The notes beneath the pieces are model-generated. The model had not been told where the DNA came from. It searched no databases and worked only from the letters and a program-made list of their open reading frames with translations. Below, in pieces: positions 59,501 to 60,000 of a stretch of 60,000 nucleotides of DNA. The position numbers were made by a program, and so were the translations under genes. The stretch comes from Liolophura sinensis (lineage: Eukaryota; Mollusca; Polyplacophora; Chitonida; Chitonidae), in contig NC_088295.1 in the NCBI RefSeq assembly GCF_032854445.1, positions 50,147,385 to 50,207,384 on the forward strand, written 5' to 3'. The stretch's first letter is position 1, and each line of letters starts with the position of its first letter.

Positions 59501-59669
59501 GTCCAGTTTTAGCATGGCTGTGACTGAGTGGGGGAACTCAACCTGTGAGGCTGTAGATGAAAATTACTACCAGTGCTGGCAACCCCTCAAGAAACACTTT
59601 GATCCCAATTGGAAGAGGCCTGACTCTAAAGGTACAGATTTTAGCACAAGTTCTGACTTATTCAGCTAA
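35575..59669 (+). CDS. HGD: Homogentisate 1,2-dioxygenase, gene span (15 coding exons, 456 aa)
   Basis: Iron(II) enzyme of tyrosine and phenylalanine breakdown: it opens the ring of homogentisate with O2 to give maleylacetoacetate, in the cytosol. Fifteen exons join in continuous frame with GT-AG introns to 456 codons plus stop; the human protein has 445. The catalytic residues fall at the same numbers as in human HGD: His292 (exon 11), iron ligands His335 (last codon of exon 12), Glu341 (exon 13) and His371 (exon 14). The N-terminal half starts [15 protein letters not shown]. Intron 7 is 9.1 kb and follows a 35-nt exon. Intron 12 begins with a minisatellite built from the exon 12 donor. The neighbouring gene is a divergent ASK kinase with no pathway link. 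No AATAAA is seen between 59670 and 60000, so the terminal exon is slightly uncertain. Confidence 0.98.
35593..36697. other. HGD intron 1
   Basis: Contains an unrecognised 103-codon plus-strand open frame (36270-36581) with no known similarity; not called a gene. Nothing else seen. Confidence 0.7.
36698..36769 (+). CDS. HGD: HGD exon 2
   Basis: Twenty-four residues, [20 protein letters not shown] then PEGQ, the family N-terminal signature. TTGCAG acceptor, CAG|GTAAGG donor. Confidence 0.98.
37216..37304 (+). CDS. HGD: HGD exon 3
   Basis: Twenty-nine residues, [20 protein letters not shown] then [14 protein letters not shown] acceptor, AAG|GTAAGT donor. Confidence 0.98.
37951..38056 (+). CDS. 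HGD: HGD exon 4
   Basis: Thirty-six residues with the split Ser codon, [20 protein letters not shown] onward. Acceptor TATGCAG, donor CAG|GTCAGC. Confidence 0.98.
38708..38767 (+). CDS. HGD: HGD exon 5
   Basis: Twenty residues, [26 protein letters not shown] acceptor, GAG|GTATGG donor. Confidence 0.98.
39411..40040 (+). mobile_element. 5'-truncated LINE tail in HGD intron 5
   Basis: Open frame 39411-39767 (118 codons) ends with a pattern typical of the C-terminus of invertebrate non-LTR reverse transcriptase proteins: [20 protein letters not shown], then [20 protein letters not shown], then [12 protein letters not shown] 3' UTR follows, with AGCAAGCTCCGTGGAGCTTT, and a simple AAACAAACAAATAAAC tail ending at 40040. 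Reverse-transcriptase and endonuclease domains are absent, so it cannot move by itself. Confidence 0.85.
40572..40708 (+). mobile_element. tRNA-derived SINE (family A), degraded 3' part
   Basis: GTGGGTGGTTTCCCCCCC, CTCTGGTTTCCTCCATCCAT, AAGTGAAAAATTCCTGAATA and an AAATAAATAG tail; more diverged than other copies. HGD sense. Confidence 0.8.
40920..41011 (+). CDS. HGD: HGD exon 6
   Basis: Thirty residues, [20 protein letters not shown] onward to TPMED, ending in a split Arg codon. GTCAG acceptor, AG|GTAAGA donor. Confidence 0.98.
41168..41423 (+). mobile_element. tRNA-derived SINE (family A), full length
   Basis: GGGGGCCTCTGTGACTCAG head through to the AAATAAATAAA tail. Flanks ACAACTAATG (41158-41167) and ACAACTGATG (41424-41433) form a target-site duplication with one change. 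HGD intron 6, sense. Confidence 0.94.
41717..41751 (+). CDS. HGD: HGD exon 7 (35-nt micro-exon)
   Basis: Completes Arg, then [18 protein letters not shown] acceptor, ATAG|GTAAGT donor. The next exon is 9.1 kb away. Confidence 0.97.
41974..42225 (+). mobile_element. Second tRNA-derived SINE (family C)
   Basis: Head GCCCCGATAGCTCAGCCGGT with A box TAGCTCAGCCGGTAGAGC and a degraded B box (GGGTCTATCCTC), then TTCCTCGCTTGGAGTTCAGC, ATTAAGGAGATAGTGCAAC and GGCGACTTACTTGTC. The tRNA-like part cannot close a normal acceptor stem, so it is not a tRNA gene. Confidence 0.75.
43313..43523. mobile_element. Inverted-repeat element (family B), copy 3
   Basis: Reverse orientation to copies 1 and 2: TGTAATTCTTCAATCTTTTC at the left, GCAAAGGTTGAGGAATTG at the right, with GTTTATTCAAGCATATTCTG and TGGCCAATCCAATCAATAGA inside. 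Confidence 0.78.
44209..44378. repeat. 83-bp pyrimidine-rich tandem duplication
   Basis: Two copies of TCCCTTTTTACCACCTTT, then GTCTTTC-CTTCACTTCAGTA, 83 bp apart in HGD intron 7. Each looks like a polypyrimidine tract with CAG. Confidence 0.85.
45314..45349. repeat. (TA)n microsatellite
   Basis: About 14 TA steps in HGD intron 7. Confidence 0.97.
46845..46975 (-). mobile_element. tRNA-derived SINE (family A), internal fragment
   Basis: Reverse copy: ATGATCAAGAATATTTTACT, AGCAGCCAGCATTATACATG, CAGGTTGCTGACAGACCTTC. It has no tail. The only family A copy antisense to HGD. Confidence 0.85.
47371..47560. repeat. Short dispersed repeat (TTCAGCCATATTG type), two partial copies
   Basis: GAATGAAGGATTATGACTTA, ACACCACTTCAGCCATATTG, and a diverged copy from about 47497 (GAATGATTAGGGTTTAACAT). 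Related to the copy at 50171. Confidence 0.5.
48000..48530. repeat. Degenerate G/T-rich minisatellite
   Basis: About 25 units of 20-23 bp on the theme GGTTTAGTTGGGTGTGCCTGA, strongly diverged between units. The plus strand is G/T-rich and C-poor. Open frames within it are repeat artefacts. Confidence 0.93.
48965..49145 (+). mobile_element. tRNA-derived SINE (family A), head missing
   Basis: GTCCATCTTATGCTGGCTTC, GGGAAGGTCTGCCAGCAACT, CACCATAATGCTGGTCGCCA, and an AAACAAATAAAATAAAT tail. HGD sense. Confidence 0.92.
50171..50235. repeat. Short dispersed repeat (TTCAGCCATATTG type)
   Basis: GAATGAATGAATGATTATGG, CTTAGCGCCACATCGGCAAT, ATTTCAGCCATATTGTGGCG, flanked by CTGTGAC on both sides. Confidence 0.6.
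50562..50710 (+). mobile_element. tRNA-derived SINE (family A), 3' half
   Basis: CTGGTGATCTGCCAGCAATC, CCTCCCACCATAATGCTGGC, AAGTGAAATGTTCTTCAGTA and an AAATAAAT tail. It ends 120 bp before exon 8. Confidence 0.92.
50831..50910 (+). CDS. HGD: HGD exon 8
   Basis: Twenty-seven residues, [20 protein letters not shown] then NEICVIQ, part of the cupin barrel. TTTAG acceptor, CAG|GTGAGG donor. Confidence 0.98.
50983..51196. mobile_element. Inverted-repeat element (family B), copy 4
   Basis: TGTAATTCTTTAACCTTTTC at the left, GCGAAAATGCTGAGGAATTA at the right; interior shares GTTTATTCAAGCATCTTCTG and GAAGCCCTGAAACTGGCC with copy 3. HGD intron 8. Confidence 0.8.
51309..51586 (+). mobile_element. tRNA-derived SINE (family A), full length
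   Basis: Head GGGGCCTGCGTGGCTCAGTT, A box TGGCTCAGTTGGTTAGTGCG, full body and (AAAT)n tail. GAAAAGTA flanks it (51301-51308 and 51587-51594) as target-site duplication. HGD sense. Confidence 0.96.
52243..52342 (+). CDS. HGD: HGD exon 9
   Basis: Thirty-three residues, [20 protein letters not shown] then [17 protein letters not shown] acceptor, ATTG|GTAAGT donor. Confidence 0.98.
52343..53491. other. HGD intron 9
   Basis: Nothing recognisable except a cluster of CAACGATC/CAACGTC motifs between about 52995 and 53095 spaced about 20-26 bp. Confidence 0.6.
53492..53613 (+). CDS. HGD: HGD exon 10
   Basis: Forty-one residues, [20 protein letters not shown] then [16 protein letters not shown], one residue shorter than human in the PNYT turn. 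ACAG acceptor, CAG|GTAACC donor. Confidence 0.98.
54068..54930. repeat. 39-bp minisatellite in HGD intron 10
   Basis: About 22 units of TTTCTCTAGATTGGGGGACA then CAGTATGGTGACAACACTA, very homogeneous; some units carry 4 rather than 5 G and are 38 bp. The 39-bp period lets several frames stay open on both strands (13-residue repeats), an artefact. Each unit carries an acceptor-like CTATTTCTCTAG. Confidence 0.97.
55107..55211 (+). CDS. HGD: HGD exon 11
   Basis: Thirty-five residues, [20 protein letters not shown] then CVAFDHA. The histidine is His292, the proposed catalytic acid/base of the family. TTGCAG acceptor, GCT|GTAGGT donor. Confidence 0.98.
55930..56056 (+). CDS. HGD: HGD exon 12
   Basis: Forty-two residues, [40 protein letters not shown] and YYH. 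The last complete codon is iron ligand His335. Donor CACA|GTAAGT. The final 34 or so exon bases with the donor are tandemly repeated in the intron. Confidence 0.98.
56023..56700. repeat. 49-bp minisatellite seeded on HGD exon 12 donor
   Basis: Copy starts (CAGGAGCACACATTCAGACC) fall at 56023 (exonic), 56072, 56121, 56170 and on at 49-bp steps: about 14 copies. Each holds the end of exon 12 and its donor CACA|GTAAGT. Of the 13 intronic copies, seven keep GT (some with altered +5) and six have CACAATAAG or CACATTAAG. Confidence 0.97.
56701..57515. other. HGD intron 12, unique part
   Basis: No element or exon recognised. Confidence 0.7.
57516..57568 (+). CDS. HGD: HGD exon 13
   Basis: Eighteen residues, [18 protein letters not shown], with iron ligand Glu341. 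ACAG acceptor, AAG|GTTTGT donor. Confidence 0.98.
57819..57947 (+). CDS. HGD: HGD exon 14
   Basis: Forty-three residues, [20 protein letters not shown] onward to AEGTM, with iron ligand His371 in TPHGPD. GTCAG acceptor, ATG|GTATGG donor. Confidence 0.98.
58138..59092. repeat. 29-bp minisatellite in HGD intron 14
   Basis: About 33 units of GAGAGGCTTGGATGAGACAA then CACTGGATA with point variants (GACAGG, GGAGGAGACGAC). Ends cleanly at 59092. All three minus frames are open for over 300 codons because the unit lacks reverse stops and 29 is not a multiple of 3. Not coding. Confidence 0.98.
59487..59669 (+). CDS. HGD: HGD exon 15 (probable last exon)
   Basis: Sixty residues and [43 protein letters not shown], then [14 protein letters not shown]. 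The length suits the family. A donor-like AAAG|GTACAG at about 59630 leaves open that a further exon exists beyond the window. Confidence 0.92.
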   Translation, partial: AFMFESSFSMAVTEWGNSTCEAVDENYYQCWQPLKKHFDPNWKRPDSKGTDFSTSSDLFS

Positions 59670-60000
59670 TGTTCTTATCTCATTGCACCCAGTTGGCATA
59701 TCTCCACTTGTCCCATCAGGTCATCCAGCTTGAATATGGCTCTCATTAGATCAGCTGTTCATGTACATTAAGGTTTATGTCATTAATACAGCTGACCACT
59801 GTTTATAGTAGAATGGTCATGAGCAAGGTTGTAATCATCAGTAAAACTACAGTTGTATATGAATATTACTGCGGCCTTTAGTTCAGTCTTTTTGCCTGTG
59901 TGTTTTATCTGTAATGAAAGAATTATGTGGTATGGACAAATTAAGATTGTTGCAAAATGAAAGGCAGACTTATACATGCATGTGGGCAAAGCACAAAGGA
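59670..60000. other. HGD 3' flank
   Basis: AT-rich, no AATAAA seen up to the window end, so the 3' UTR end is either beyond 60000 or uses a variant signal. Confidence 0.5.

Overview
The window is nuclear DNA of an invertebrate animal, most likely a lophotrochozoan (mollusc- or brachiopod-like). The evidence is AT-rich sequence, many small exons with GT-AG introns, tRNA-derived SINEs, a LINE tail, non-autonomous inverted-repeat elements and several minisatellites. The species cannot be named from the sequence alone. Nothing looks bacterial or viral.

Two conserved genes lie head to head. On the minus strand, from about 31402 down to base 1, is an ASK-family MAP kinase kinase kinase (MAP3K5/6/15 type). 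I could chain 33 coding exons in continuous frame (28247 to 1) plus one candidate first coding exon (31343-31402). The frame stays open through every junction for 1118 codons, or 1138 with the candidate exon. The N-terminal thioredoxin-binding-type region, the central regulatory region, the complete kinase domain and part of the C-terminal regulatory region are present; the last exons lie beyond the left edge. On the plus strand, 35575-59669, is homogentisate 1,2-dioxygenase (HGD): 15 coding exons giving 456 residues. Its residue numbering at the catalytic His292 and the iron ligands His335, Glu341 and His371 equals that of the human enzyme. The two genes belong to unrelated pathways (stress signalling; tyrosine and phenylalanine breakdown), and about 4.2 kb separate their first coding exons.

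Introns and the intergenic region hold one main tRNA-derived SINE family (13 copies or fragments, three with clear target-site duplications), a second tRNA-like SINE, a 5'-truncated LINE tail, a roughly 210-bp inverted-repeat element family (four good copies), a 337-bp element with long terminal inverted repeats, a 26-bp-stem hairpin and nine tandem arrays.

The most unusual feature is that four of the minisatellites are built on exon-intron junctions. Three ASK arrays (exon 4 donor, exon 9 acceptor, exon 23 donor) and one HGD array (exon 12 donor) use a repeat unit that contains the last or first bases of the exon plus its splice site. Each real junction is therefore followed or preceded by 6 to about 16 near-copies of itself inside the intron. 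In HGD the duplicated segment includes the codon for iron ligand His335.
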